This document shows positions 40,217 through 52,180 of a stretch of 64,000 bases of DNA, in pieces. A program made the position numbers and the translations under genes. Below the pieces are notes generated by a model. The model saw only the letters and a program-made list of their open reading frames with translations. It had not been told where the DNA came from and did no database searches. This stretch comes from Certhia americana (Eukaryota > Chordata > Aves > Passeriformes > Certhiidae), in the NCBI GenBank assembly GCA_018697195.1, contig CM031857.1, positions 59,513,142-59,577,141 of the forward strand, written 5' to 3'. The stretch's first letter is position 1. Each line of letters starts with the position of its first letter.

Positions 40217-40259
40217 TTTCTATATTTTATCAGTGCTTAGCACTGATAAAATATAGAAA
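40217..40259. repeat. Perfect 43-bp hairpin (20-bp arms, 3-base loop)
   Basis: The arm at 40217-40236 is the exact reverse complement of 40240-40259, with loop TTA. There is no mismatch across 20 pairs. The flanks do not continue the symmetry (G at 40216 against A at 40260). It sits in otherwise ordinary AT-rich sequence between two CR1 fragments. It has no features of a tRNA or known small RNA; the loop is too short for a typical microRNA precursor. Confidence 0.95.
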
Positions 40260-40840
40260 AGAAAATATACTAAGGAAGATCAGTTGCATTCTTTGCATGG
40301 AAGCAATAACAAAAAGGAATAAATGGAAAGGACTGCAATTTTGTATTACTGTGGCTTTCTTTCGCACATTTCTTTCCCCTTGCTTGCAAAATCAATTTCT
40401 GGGGCATTTGTTAGTTTGTGCTGGATAATTCGTTTGGTGAATCCTGTATAGGCTAATTTGTTGGAATACACTAGTGCAGAACTGTGTTACTCAGATGTTC
40501 TTTATAACAGAACAGTTATTGACCATCTGGACCTTTACAGGTAGTAAGTAGAAAAACATATAACGATTGTTTTACATAGGTTTTGATTTTTATTTGCAGT
40601 ATATTGCTTTTCAAAGGATACAGTAAAGTACAGAAGTAAGTTAAAGATACCAGTGCTGATAATCACAAGAATGGGACTGTCTGTTTTTTACCTCTCATGC
40701 TAACAGCACAGAAGTGTGTTTGTTTATTTTGTGTCTGGTGCAGGGAAAGATCAGGATTGGGGACTCATGACGAATGTGATTTAAACTGCCTCAGCTTGTC
40801 TGTGAGCCATCATTCTGGGTACAGGCAGAAGTGATCTTAA
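40260..40840. other. Unique DNA between CR1 fragments
   Basis: AT-rich with nothing recognised. An open frame at 40210-40428 (+) starts inside the hairpin and has no recognisable domain. Confidence 0.5.
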
Positions 40841-41738
40841 CACAGAACCATAGAGCAATAAATATTTGGGTTGGAATGGGTCTTGATGATCATTTAGTTC
40901 CAGATCCAGCAGGGACAACTTTCCCTAGACCAGGATGCTCACAGCTACATCCAGCCTGGCTTTGAACACTTCCAGGGATGAGGTACCCATAGGTTCCCTG
41001 GGCAACCTGTTCTAGTGCTTCACCAACCTCACAGAAATGAACCTCCAACTAATATCTACTCTAAACCTACTCTCTTTCCATATGAATCCATTTCCCCTTG
41101 TCCTATCATAACCTGGACTTATAAGAAGTCTCTATCACTCTTGTAGGCTCCCTTCAGGTACTGGAAGGCTGCAGTTAGGTCAGACAGAAAACTTCTCCAG
41201 GATGAATCGTCTCAATTATATGAGCCTTTCCTCATAGGAGAGAAGCTCCATCTCTCTGATCATCTTGGCAGCCCTCCTCTAGACTCTAACAGGATTTTTT
41301 TGTGCTGAGGGCCCCCAGAGCTGGATGCAGCACTGCCAGCGGGATCTCACCAAAGTGGGGGAGAGGAGCAGAATCCCCTCCCTGGCCCTGTTGCCTACTC
41401 TGCTTTGGATGCAGCCCAGGACACATTTGGCTTTCTGGGCTGGGAGTGCCCATAGCTGGGTCATGTCCAGCCCCTCATCCAGCAGCACCCCGAAGTCCTT
41501 CTCCCCACTACTGCTCTCCATCTGTTCAACCCCAGCCTGTGCTGATATTGGGAGTTGCCCCAACCCCGTTGCAGCACCTTGTGCTTGGTCTTGCTAAACC
41601 TCACAAGATTCCCATGGGCCCATTTCTCAAGTTTGTCCAGGTCCCTCTGGATGGCATCTCCCTCTTCAGGTGCATCAACAGCAGTATTGTTGTTGGTATC
41701 ATCTGCAAATTTGCTGAGGATGCACATCAGGGGTGGCT
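40841..41738 (-). mobile_element. CR1 LINE fragment with RT remnant, minus strand
   Basis: About 900 bp, 5'-truncated. The left edge is the 3' UTR read in reverse ('cacagaaccatagagcaata', 'gggttggaatgggtcttgatg'), followed by the family's 'tccagggatgaggtaccca' and 'ggcaacctgttctagtgctt' words. On the minus strand, the frame at 41461-41727 starts near 'SKFADDTNN', keeping the FADD reverse-transcriptase motif, and continues '[18 protein letters not shown]'. A second frame (41279-41563) supplies '[16 protein letters not shown]' and 'CVLGCIQSRV', so ORF2 is frameshifted between them. The 165-codon plus-strand frame at 41302-41799 is only the antisense of this element. Dead copy. Confidence 0.93.
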
Positions 41739-44700
41739 GGGAAATCTGAGATTTTTAGGATCAGATTCGGAATGGAGTTCTTCTCTGATAGAAGAATAAG
41801 ATGCAGAAAGAAAAATAGAGTGGAATTTCAGAGTTTCAATGCATAGTTTCCTGAATAAGGATTTAAGGGAAACAGCTTGCCTGCCTTCCTCATTGGTCCC
41901 AATCAAAGTAACCCTGGCCATATAAGAGGGTACAGCAATGGGTGGTATATTTTCTGTAGTGGAAAAGAGAAGACAGGAATAATGGCTTGGCTAGATACAT
42001 AAAGCTTTTGTTATATAATTTCACTTATTTCCACCGACTAGTGTTGGGCAAAACTTAAAACGCTAGGTGCTTGCATTGAGGTCGCTCACCCTTTCCCTAA
42101 CTCCTGACTAACTTCTTAGAAGTCCCTCACCTATTCTCAAGTTCTTTTCTGCTTTTCAGTGCTTGATCTCTCCAAAAGACACCAAAACCAGGTAGTATAT
42201 CATTTCTGCATTTACTTTCACAGTGATGCAGCACAGAGTGTGTGGGCCTGAGCTCAAAGACAGGATTTGTGTTTGTGTGATTTCAGGATAACAAGTCTTG
42301 GGCTTATGCACAAATATTCTCAGTGCCCTATTCTTCCTATCACTGTCTGCCAGCATCACTGTAATTTATTTACTGTACAGTAAAACTGGGAATCACAGAG
42401 ATTAAAAACTATTGCTTTCAAGTCTTGATATCCCACTCATTTCCTGTCAGCCTGCTGATATAACTGATCCAGAAGGTACTTTTCATTAAGAACTACAGTA
42501 AGCAAATCTCTTAACACTGGATTTGAATCTTTAGGGTAAACATTAGATTGGGTAACCTCCATTACATGCCACCCATCAAGGAAAGTACACTGTGGTTGTG
42601 TCTTAGCAGATGTCTAGTGACAAATATCACTCATTTCTGTGGCAATCTTCTTGTGTTAGCCTTCTTGAGACCACAGAAGAGATTAGGATTTAGAACAAAA
42701 CACTTTTTCAATCTACTTTGTAGACAGACTTCCACAAAGGTCCTTACAGACATTCTTTTATTCAGCTGTCAGTTGCTTTTAAGTAATTTTAAAAAGTAAT
42801 GATGAGGATTTGTCTCTCCCCTCCTCTTCTTACAGTGACTTTAAGCAAAGCTCAAAAAGCCTTGATTTGAACAAACAGATCAGGTTTTAAATGCATAGCA
42901 AGAACAGACATTTTAATTGTAATCTTGAAGAAGTTATTTGTACAAAGATTATAAAGATTGCTAAAGAAACCTCTACCAATGGCTTCTAGATTTCAATCTA
43001 GGTCCCCATTTCTGTTGAAGTTAATTGAAAAGTTCAGGACTTTACTCATGTCTTTTCATTAGGCGATACTAAATTTGGCATTCCTAGCTTGAGGGCCTTT
43101 CTCCATTATTTATAGATCTGGTAGTCTTGCAGAGACTGGATGGATGGACTACCATAAGCATAACTCTTTCCTTCCCAGAATTAGAAACCCTAAATGTTCA
43201 TGTTTTACAGTTGACTTGTAAAGCCAGTCTGGTTTTATGTGACTGATAAAAAGCATTTTTACCAGTATGAAGCTGAGGAAAATTGGATCGTTCTTATTTT
43301 CAAACATTTTGGTTGCTTTCTTAACCAGTCCAAATTGAATGGTTATTCTTTAATTTTAGTGATTTTCTTTTCTTATCATTTGAGTTCATCACCTACCATT
43401 TCTGAAGTACTGGTTTGAAAAAAAGAAATTTCTTGATTAAAAATTTACTTCTTATATTATAGGACATACCTGATTGTGCATTGTCTCTCTCATTTAGCAA
43501 AGTAAAGTTTACAAGTCCTTACAATGCATTATAAATAATTAAAATTTTATTAGTGGCTTTATTTTTTTTATGGAAGAAAAGCTTAAATACTGATGGCACT
43601 CATATAACACCACAAAATTTCTTCTTTTTTTCCCGCCTTTTTTTTCTTCCCAGTAATCCTCTTTAGGGGGCTTAAAGAAAAAAGATAATATCAAGGTCTT
43701 TGGTGGCTCTAGGACATTGATTGCCAAACCAAACCATTCTTCCAAATATCAGTAAACTAGGAGCAGCAGACTGCTGTGAGCTATTTTTTAGCCAAAAGGA
43801 TTAGATTTGTCTCTTAGATGGGTCTGACATCTAATATAGATTTCCAATGGGTTGAGTTTCACCAGTCATAGTTGTGACTTTGTGAGAAGACTTGCAGCTT
43901 TCTGATGGTGGAGTATGTCCCCTGCTGGGAACATGGAGCATGCACCTCAAGCCCTGGCACAGCAAATATTCCCTACTACTTTTTTTTATGAAACCTTGAG
44001 TTGAGCTGTGGGCATATATACATGTGGTCAAATCTTCTGGGACAGTTTCTGTTCCTGCTACATAGTACAGTGGCTTTTGGATCCAGTTATGAGTCAGCTA
44101 TGGTTCTTTAAGGCTTGTATAGCAGTAGGAGGAAAAAAAGGAAAAGGAAAAAAACAACATTACATCCTAGGTATTTATGTGATTTTAGCCTGTGTTCTGG
44201 GGACATACTAGGAAGAGGTATTGTCTCCAGCACCTGCACCATGTTTTTTACGGAGAAGAATGGAAGAAGAACTCTAAAATAATCAAGTGAAAGTAGCAAG
44301 CTGCACTTGCTAATGAAATTAAGTTTTTCTTTATTTTCATAAAAGTACTAGCATTATTTATGTAAACAATACAAACTGCATCTGTTAGTTAGCTTTCAGG
44401 GAATATTACTTAGGGAGAATAGTAATTTTAAGGTTATCATGTGAGTGACAAAGACATTAATCTGACAAGATATGCTCAAGAGACCCACGATGCAATTGTA
44501 GAATTCTTTTTGGCTCTCTCACCCATAATTTCATGGAGCTCAGTGTAATTAACACACTTCATGGGATTTAAGTAACATTTGTTTCTTCTTCATCAGAATG
44601 CAAATTTGAGAATGATATGGATCTGTACAGGAGACAGAAACAACTGTTCCCTAGGTACTGTTTTGTGCACTGTTTTCTACTGAAAAAAAATTAAAAAAAA

Positions 44701-44888
44701 AAAAAAGAAAAAAGAAAAAAAGATGAGAATTATTTATGATTTATTATGAAGTTAACATGTTTTATAGCTGCTACAAATGCAGAAACCACACATGTAATAA
44801 AATTAATGAACACAAAACAATTTATTGTCAGCTTGCAAATTTTAGACCTTGTTTTCTTAAAAGATATATGAAATAATGAAATCTGCAG

Positions 44889-44890
<2 letters not shown>
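41739..44890. other. Unique AT-rich DNA, no gene seen
   Basis: No transposon or coding exon recognised. Contains pyrimidine-rich 43620-43650 and an A-rich segment near 44684-44722. Open frames are short and lack domains. Confidence 0.55.

Positions 44891-44950
<60 letters not shown>
44891..44950. repeat. (TG)30 microsatellite
   Basis: Uninterrupted 60-base TG array, alternating purine-pyrimidine and so potentially Z-forming. It is long and pure enough to be length-polymorphic. Confidence 0.98.
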
Positions 44951-44953
<3 letters not shown>

Positions 44954-47924
44954 ATGGGTGTGCAGTCAGTTAAAAAAATAATCAGTAGTCAGAAATCTCT
45001 GTTAATTCTTAACCAGGAGGAAAGCATCATAACAAAAGAAAGGGAGTAATTATAGATGTGCATGTGTGTGCATATGTTTAGAGTACAAAAATACATCCAA
45101 GCATTCAAATCAATAATCTTTTTTCTTCAGTAATAATTCAGTTTACAATCAAAGAACAGATTAGAAGACTGGTTACTTCCCTGTCCTACATTCTGCCTCA
45201 GCAGACAAAAGAATAACCTAAGTCTGTAACATGCAAAGGCAGATTGGATGGTCTTGATTACCCATGGTTTTGATCAGAAAACTGAAATAAAAAAGAACTA
45301 TTCTACATGCAGTTTTTTAGTAAAGGAAGGGAAAATTATGCTAGTAGTTAATTAGCCACTGCTACATATCTCTAGAAACAAATATCTGAGACAAGGAAGA
45401 ATATCTAGATTTTAGACTTTTTTCCTTAATCATATCTGAATAGAAAATTAATAAATGCACAAATGCATAATGCTTGAAGAATGTATAAGTTGAATAAATG
45501 AAGTGGGGCATACAGTACACATTGGTTTATTAATGCTTAATGGTTTTCCTTGATGTCCTTCAGGCACATTATCAGCTGACTTAAGGATGATCAGATTTAT
45601 CCTCATCTGCTCTTATTTTTTTTCTCTACAGATGAAATAATAAATAAATAAACAAAAGCCTGTACAGTCATTTTATTCTTAATGCATTTGGCATTGTCAG
45701 GACACTAATCTCAGAAAACCCTTAAGCTGTCAACATCACAAAGTGGGAGATACAACTAATTTGTCCCATATGTCTCTTATTTTTATCCGACTAGACCTGA
45801 ACAGTTTCTGGTTTTTTTAGGATGAATTTAAGGTCTTACTACTTCTTTATGCTTGTAGTACAAAACAAATTAGAGGAAAACTGAATTACTAAGCTGGTTA
45901 AAACTGCATGTAAAATCAAATCAGTCCTGTTACCATACAAGTTAAAAAAAAATCACAAAAGAGAAAGAAAATTTTGTAGATCTCAGATTGCCACTGGGGC
46001 TTCTGATTTTTAAGCTCTGCCAAATATGTATGCCTACATAAAACTTGATATTTAATCTAGAAGGAATAAGAAATGTACTTTAAATGTTTTAGGAAAGATT
46101 TGTTGTTCGTAGGCAGATGGAGGCACTCAGATGAGCAGTGAAGCATCATCACTGACGTGAGCACAGAAATAAACAGAAAAGACAGACTAAAAGGGAATGA
46201 AGATATGGGTATACCCCAATGGGAGAGGTATGGCATGTGTATTGTAAACAAAAAACTCTGCTCTTGGTCCAGCCTGATTTTCATACAATCAGCTTAAACG
46301 GAACATTTTCTAGTGCCTCTTTACTGATGCTCTTTTTATGATCTGGAAGGTTTTTTTCCTCAGAACCTTTTCCTGAGCCCTAGGATTGTCTGTGCATAAT
46401 CCTCTCCCTGCTCTGCCCTGAATCCTATCTACAAGTGAAATTATAGTAATTAATTCATCACACATGCAGTTCAGTTTGTTGGCTACAGCTAGATTCGTGT
46501 GGCATGTTCCTAGGGCAATTCTAAGTGCCTCATCTCAGAAGATTTTCAAGCCAAATGTTCTTTTGTGCATCTATTTTGTGTATTAGTGGTCTGTTATACT
46601 GTGTGAAATCACCTATTGCTAGGCATTCAACATAGGTAATTCTGAAAAATTTAATTTAATTGAGACACTTATAAGATGATATCTAGGATTTAAAACCTAG
46701 TCCTATCTTTATAACCTTCTGAAACCTACTCCTGAAGCTCTGAGTGGCTCAATTTTCATTTGCAAATTTATATGGCTTTCTGACACCTGCTGCTCAATAA
46801 TTGGTGCCATAAGCAATTCATTCTTAATTTAGGTAACTAAACCAGTGATTTCTAGATCCTTAATTTAATGTCTTGTTTTGTAAAACCAACACTGCGCTCT
46901 TTGTTTGAAAAGCCTAAGAAATAGCAATAATGTTAATATTAAAAAAAAAAGAAAAAAAAAAAAAAAAATGTTGTGAATGTCTTCTGGTATTCTGGTAGCT
47001 AAAGAAGTGAAATTTTAATGAAATATACAATTCAAGTGTTTTCCAATTTATTATGTGGTCTAAAATAGATAATGCCTTAAATTATTTTCTTTACAAAAGG
47101 TCTATTCTTAAAAGTCCAGCTTGTCACTACTTCTCTCAAATAGAATATATATTTTTTCTGAAGTTCTTATTCTGCAGCAAATGATTTTTGGTTTTTTTTT
47201 TTTTGTACACAACTAATTTTATTCTTCCTAAAACACATGTACTTTAAATTTCTATATCTTTTTTCCCTCAAATTAAAATTACTCATTTTAAAACTTACAA
47301 ATGAGAAGTTTTATCAAAACAATCTTAGATCACCTAGAAATATGAACACATGGAATTTTGCTTATCTATACCAGAAAAAGTTAAGGCAAAGTACATAGCC
47401 TTTCTCTATACTTCAAATTAATATCAGTGGTTGTTAGAAATAGAGAAGAAAATTCCAGTACCAGCAGCTGTTCTGTAAGGTTTAACACAATTTCTTAGAT
47501 GCAGAAATATGATGCCAGGCATGCACTTGCTGATTTCAACTCCTTTGTATGGGTTCATGACCAGAAGCAATGTCTAAGCTATCAAGGACTTGAATTGAAC
47601 ACAATTCCAAGATCAATATTAGCACCTCCAACTGTGACCAGAAATTAAAAGAAAATTCATGGTATCAAAACTGGTTTTGTTTTGGTGGCTTTTTTTCACT
47701 TGTTTGGTCCTCACAAGACAGAGTTGTGTTAAATCATGTATCTGCTGAACCCTCTGAGGTCTGTCTTCATGCCAGGCCTAAAAATTTGCTAGTGGGAATA
47801 CTGCATGTTATGCCCTTTGCACAGTAGTATTTTTATGCATATTCTGGCCTCCTACAACAGCATTACAGCAACTGGTGATTGAGGTAAGAGCTTATTTAAA
47901 TGTCATCTTATTTGAGTGTCATCT
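44951..47924. other. AT-rich DNA, no gene seen
   Basis: Includes A-rich runs at 46941-46968 and a T run near 47191-47204. The part 46440-46700 is free of simple repeats and contains an AATTTAATTTAATTGAG stretch, giving it a mildly enhancer-like look, without further support. Confidence 0.5.
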
Positions 47925-48945
47925 TGAATGTCATCTAGCTGGACTTGTACAAAGTATTTGACAGTGTCTTGAACAACATCCTTGTCTCTGAATTGGAGAT
48001 ACATGGATTCGATGGGTGGGCCATTCATTGGGTAAGAAGTTGGTTGGATAGCTGCATTCATATAGTTGCAGTCAGTGGTTCAGTGTACAAATAGACACCT
48101 GCAATGTGTAGCGTTCAACAGGGGTCAGTATTAGGACTGGAGTTGTTTAACATCTTTGTCAGTGACGTGGACAGTGGGATCAAGTGAACCCTTAACAAGT
48201 TTGTCGTGATAATAAAGTGTGTGGTGCAGTTGACACTCTGATGAGAAGGAATGGAATCCAGGCAAACTTGACAAGCTTGGCAGGTGGGCTTTAATGTAGC
48301 TTATGATGTTCAACAAGGCCGCATGTAAAGCCCTAAACCTGGGTAGGGGCAATCCTAACCAGAATTAGAGGCTGGGGAGAGAATGGACTAAGAGAGCCTT
48401 GAAAAGAAGAACTTGGGAGTGTTGGACATGAGCCAGGAATGTGCTCTTGTAGCCCAGGAAGGTGATTGTGTCCTGGGCTGTATCAAAAGCAGCACAACCA
48501 GGAGGTCAAGGGAGGTCATTCTTATCTTCTACCCTTCTTTTATGAGACCCACGCATGGATTACTGCACCCTACACCCACATGTAGGGCCTCCAACATAAG
48601 AAGGACAGGGATCTGTTGGAGCAGAGTTAGAGAACCCCTCTTCTGAAGACAGGCTGAAACAATTAAAATTGTTCAACCTGGAGAAGAGAAGACTCCTGGG
48701 AGACCTTACAACCCCTTCCATTACCTAAAAGGGCCAAAAAAAGATCTGGAGAGGGGATTTTCTGTAGGATGTATAGTGATTGGATGAGGGCCAATGGCTT
48801 TAAATAGAAAGATGGTAGATTTAGAAATTTTTTACTGTGCAGGTGGCGAAACAGTGACATAAGCTCCCCAGAGAAGCTGTGGATGCCTCATCCCTGAAAT
48901 GTTCAAGGCCAGATTGGATGTTCAAGAGTTTTTTAAACTGATAGA
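47925..48945 (+). mobile_element. CR1 LINE fragment with reverse-transcriptase remnant, plus strand
   Basis: Translation from about 47941 gives 'DLYKVFDSVLNNILVSELE', matching the CR1 RT segment 'DFSKAFDTVPHDIL'. It continues to 'QQGSVLGLELFNIFVSD' (about 48118-48168), the PQGSVLGP motif with proline replaced, then hits a TGA at 48185-48187. The expected FADD motif that follows is not readable, so the catalytic aspartates are lost. Downstream, 'REVILIFYPSFMRP' type remnants and the 3' words 'gaagctgtggatgcctcatcc' (split over 48873-48893) confirm CR1. It is truncated just before the terminal repeat. The only long plus-strand CR1 here. Confidence 0.9.
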
Positions 48946-50504
48946 CACTTTAATATACTTTGAGGTGTTTTGGAAGATCCTTCCTAGTATTTTCTCTGCT
49001 TGGTCTTCTAAATTTCATGCAAAGTTGTCAGTTTAACTGATTAAAATGAAAATGTGACACTCAAATAAGTGTAAATCAATTGGAGATGACTGATGACAAA
49101 TGACATGGAGTAAGAAAGGTAAATCGATTACATGAAGAAACAAGGATTTTCCCTTTCAGAAAAAGCTAACATCCCATTAAGAGAAGCTGCAAGTATTGCA
49201 GCAATAAAGTATAACTTTCAGAATCTATTCACCATTTCAATGTTTCGATGAATAGAAGTCAGTACTCACGACATTCCCTCAGAAGAAAATCATACCCTTC
49301 TACAAAGAAATATTAGCTTTCTGTCATCAACTGATATCCCATAGCTCACCTTTGTAACTTCTTTTGGAGACATTTTTCTTTAGTAACCTGAGAATTTTTT
49401 ATAGTTTATACAAGATTGTCTTGGAAATTATCTGGATCAAAAGGAGTTCAGGTTTTCCTCAATACATTTGTTTCCATAAAGGAAACAAAACAAAACATGG
49501 ATTCTTCATCTTATTCAAAAGCATGATAAATTTCATCCAATTGGATGTATTTATTTCTGCCTATTTGACATTTCTTGTTGTGTTAAATTTGCATTTACCA
49601 TCTAATTCTGCTTATGTTGCCTACAGCAACTAAAGCTTTAAAACATAAGGCAAAAAATGAAAGCAAGTAATTGTTTCTAAAATACTTTCTGCTTAATTCT
49701 AGCTAAAACCTGGTTTTTTTCCCTAGATCACTGGCCTAAGAAGTAGCAGTAATTGGGTTTTTGCTAAGTAGTATTTGTAGGTATCAACAGTAAGCTGTCT
49801 TATCTACAGTTATTCTATACCTCCAGGGTAGAAGAATGGTTTATCTGAGTTGTGTGCAGTTTCATAATGACTATTGATTAATTTCTTAGGTTCTTCATAT
49901 GTGTTCAAATTATGCTATGAAGCACACAATAAATCTTTATATATGCATATATATATATATATATGTATGTATTTACACTAATGTTTATATTTGTGTTTAA
50001 AATTTATATATAATTTATAATTATATTATTTACATTAAGATTAAAATTCATATTAATTTCTACATCTGTATTTTTATATATTTACATATGTCTGAAGGCA
50101 AAAGCAAAAGCCTTGCTGGAGAAAGGTTTATGCCTCAATAGAGATACTTTGGTTAGGTCTGTACATAATTTCAACCAAGTTAACCCACCAAAGAATGATA
50201 CTTCTTCAGCATGATACTGATTGACATGGCCTGAGCAGCTGGTTCTATGCATTGAAAGAATGACTTTTTTTAGCATTCTGGTGTCAAAGGAATAGCAGAC
50301 TGGAGAAGATTGTCTTCTGATCAGAGATTTAAACCCATTTCTATCTCCCTTTCTGTAAAACAGACAGTAGTGTTGGCTTCTTAAGGTAATATTAAAACGT
50401 TTTAAATGTTTTATTAAAATGTTTTATAAAAAAAGAACAAACATAAAATAATATAGCTTTGTGTGGCTTAGGGGAATTTCTCATCTAAAGCATGTATCTC
50501 ATCA
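48946..50504. other. AT-rich DNA, no gene seen
   Basis: 49920-50085 is almost pure A/T with TATA-type repeats. The segment around 49490-49640 has weak resemblance to the same ancient CR1 type seen further right, too weak to call. No gene. Confidence 0.5.
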
Positions 50505-52180
50505 GTATTTAGCAGCCCTTGATAGGTTTCCACTTATTTATCTAACTTATTTTTGAACTCACTTAACTTTAGGCACCCCATCTATCCTGTGACAGTGAGT
50601 TCCAAGATTTAGTCAAGCGTTAAATGAAATAATATATTTCTTTGTTATTTTAAGTCTATTAGCTTACAGTTTCACCTAATGGTTCTCATAATTATTTAAT
50701 GAAATGTAAAAGAGTGCCTTGTTCTGTTTTTCTTCTCAAATAACTCTTAGGGGTTTGTATTTGGTTGGTTTCAGGTGATTTGTCAGTGAACAGTGAACTG
50801 ACATATTTGTAGGTGTATCCAGAGTAGCTGCAAATATATTTTCTGGATTAACAATGCCTGGTTTAGAAACTTTCAGTTTATAGACAGAGAGAATTTCTGT
50901 TTGTCTTTTTCCTACATGCACAGATTTTCATGTGTTGCCTCTTTTTCTTATCACCCAGTTACTTGTGCAAGTAACTTTTGCAACCTTTCACAAATAGTGG
51001 GACTTTCATTGTAAAAACAAATAATTTTCACCTGCCTTTTTCTTGTCTTTTATATATTTATTAATATCCTCATCCTTCAGGTATCTAGAAATCCACAGTG
51101 GGAGGTTCCTCTTCTTTTCATAATCCACATTTATTTAAGTGTCATTTATAGAGAACTTTGTCAAAAGGTTTTGAAAATCCAGGCACACTGTGTCAAACAA
51201 ATAAAGATAACCCTTGCCTTACCTACTTACCTATTGTAAAACCTTTAAAGAGACAGAATCTGTTTTATAGAATTTATTTTCATTCCCACCCCCATTTCAT
51301 TGTATTTACCTATATGCCTATGAATCCTATTCTTCCAACCTACCTGTAAAGAATCATGTGCACAATTTCTTAATTTCCAGCATCTGTCCTGTGTCTCCCC
51401 TGACAAGTTCCTGTAAGGATCTTTTAAGCAAAGACATAAAATTTCCTAACCTCTATTCTTCTTACACAGAAGCTGACTTAAGCAAGTGTGTAAGACCTGT
51501 GATCAAATTACAAGGTCATATTTGAGTTATTTAGAACCCCTTGAGTGTACACTATCTTCTCTTGGCAATTTGTTACTATTCATTTATCTATTTGGTCTAA
51601 AATCACTTCTATTGACACTTTAATTTAAGATAGCTCCTCCAGTACATTTTTTGCAAAGAAAACAGACAGTGTGAGAACCTTTCTAAACTCCTCAGAGGTA
51701 AGTATCAATGTGAAGAACACATTCAGTTTTTCTAACATGGTCTTATCTTTACGTTCTCCTATTACACCTCCATCACCTATCAGCTCTGCAGACTCCCTGG
51801 CAGACATTCTGCTTCTGATGGATTGGAAAAAAAGCTTATTATTAGTTTTCATTCCCTTCACAAACTTGTTCTCTAAATCTTTTTTCAGTCTTAGCTTGAT
51901 TCTACATTAAGGTTTTCAGAGCTCATGATACTCAGATGTTCCTTACCTGGCCATAAATTCTAATTTATGAAGTAGAAGCTTTTAGTTTAAAGAGTTTCTT
52001 TATTTTGCTGTTTACCAATACCATAAGTTTGTTTATCACTGTGGACTTAAAAAAAATTTCATAACATAGCCAATATTTTTATCCTTTTAGGTCCTCCTTT
52101 TAAGTTCTTGGTGTTTTTTCTCAAGTATCACTAATTTTTGTAGAGGTTCCCTTGTTTATATATTTGTGTATGTAAATTTG
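50505..52180 (-). mobile_element. Ancient CR1-type LINE remnant, minus strand
   Basis: Much more decayed than the other CR1 copies. From left to right it keeps words in the order of an ancient sauropsid CR1 read in reverse: 'cctgtgacagtgagttcc' (50588), 'tctattagcttacagtttcac' region (50655-50675), 'cacccagttacttgtgcaag' (50953), 'actttgtcaaaaggttttg' (51154), a weak 'agctgactta' to 'ggtcatatttgag' stretch (51471-51524), 'cattcagtttttctaacatgg' (51720) and 'cattctgcttctgatgga' (51805). These are landmarks of the reverse-transcriptase and upstream ORF2 regions in turtle and crocodile CR1s as I remember them. All frames are broken. Boundaries are soft. Confidence 0.7.

Noticed and set aside
40217..40259. 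Hairpin considered as a microRNA precursor
   Set aside because: The stem is only 20 pairs with a three-base loop, too short and too tight for Drosha/Dicer substrates.
41302..41799. 165-codon plus-strand open frame, the longest in the window
   Set aside because: It is the antisense of a minus-strand CR1 ORF2 remnant whose own frames match CR1 reverse transcriptase.
49490..49640. Weak resemblance to ancient CR1 ('gcatttaccatctaattctgc')
   Set aside because: Only one short word matches and no second landmark in order was found.
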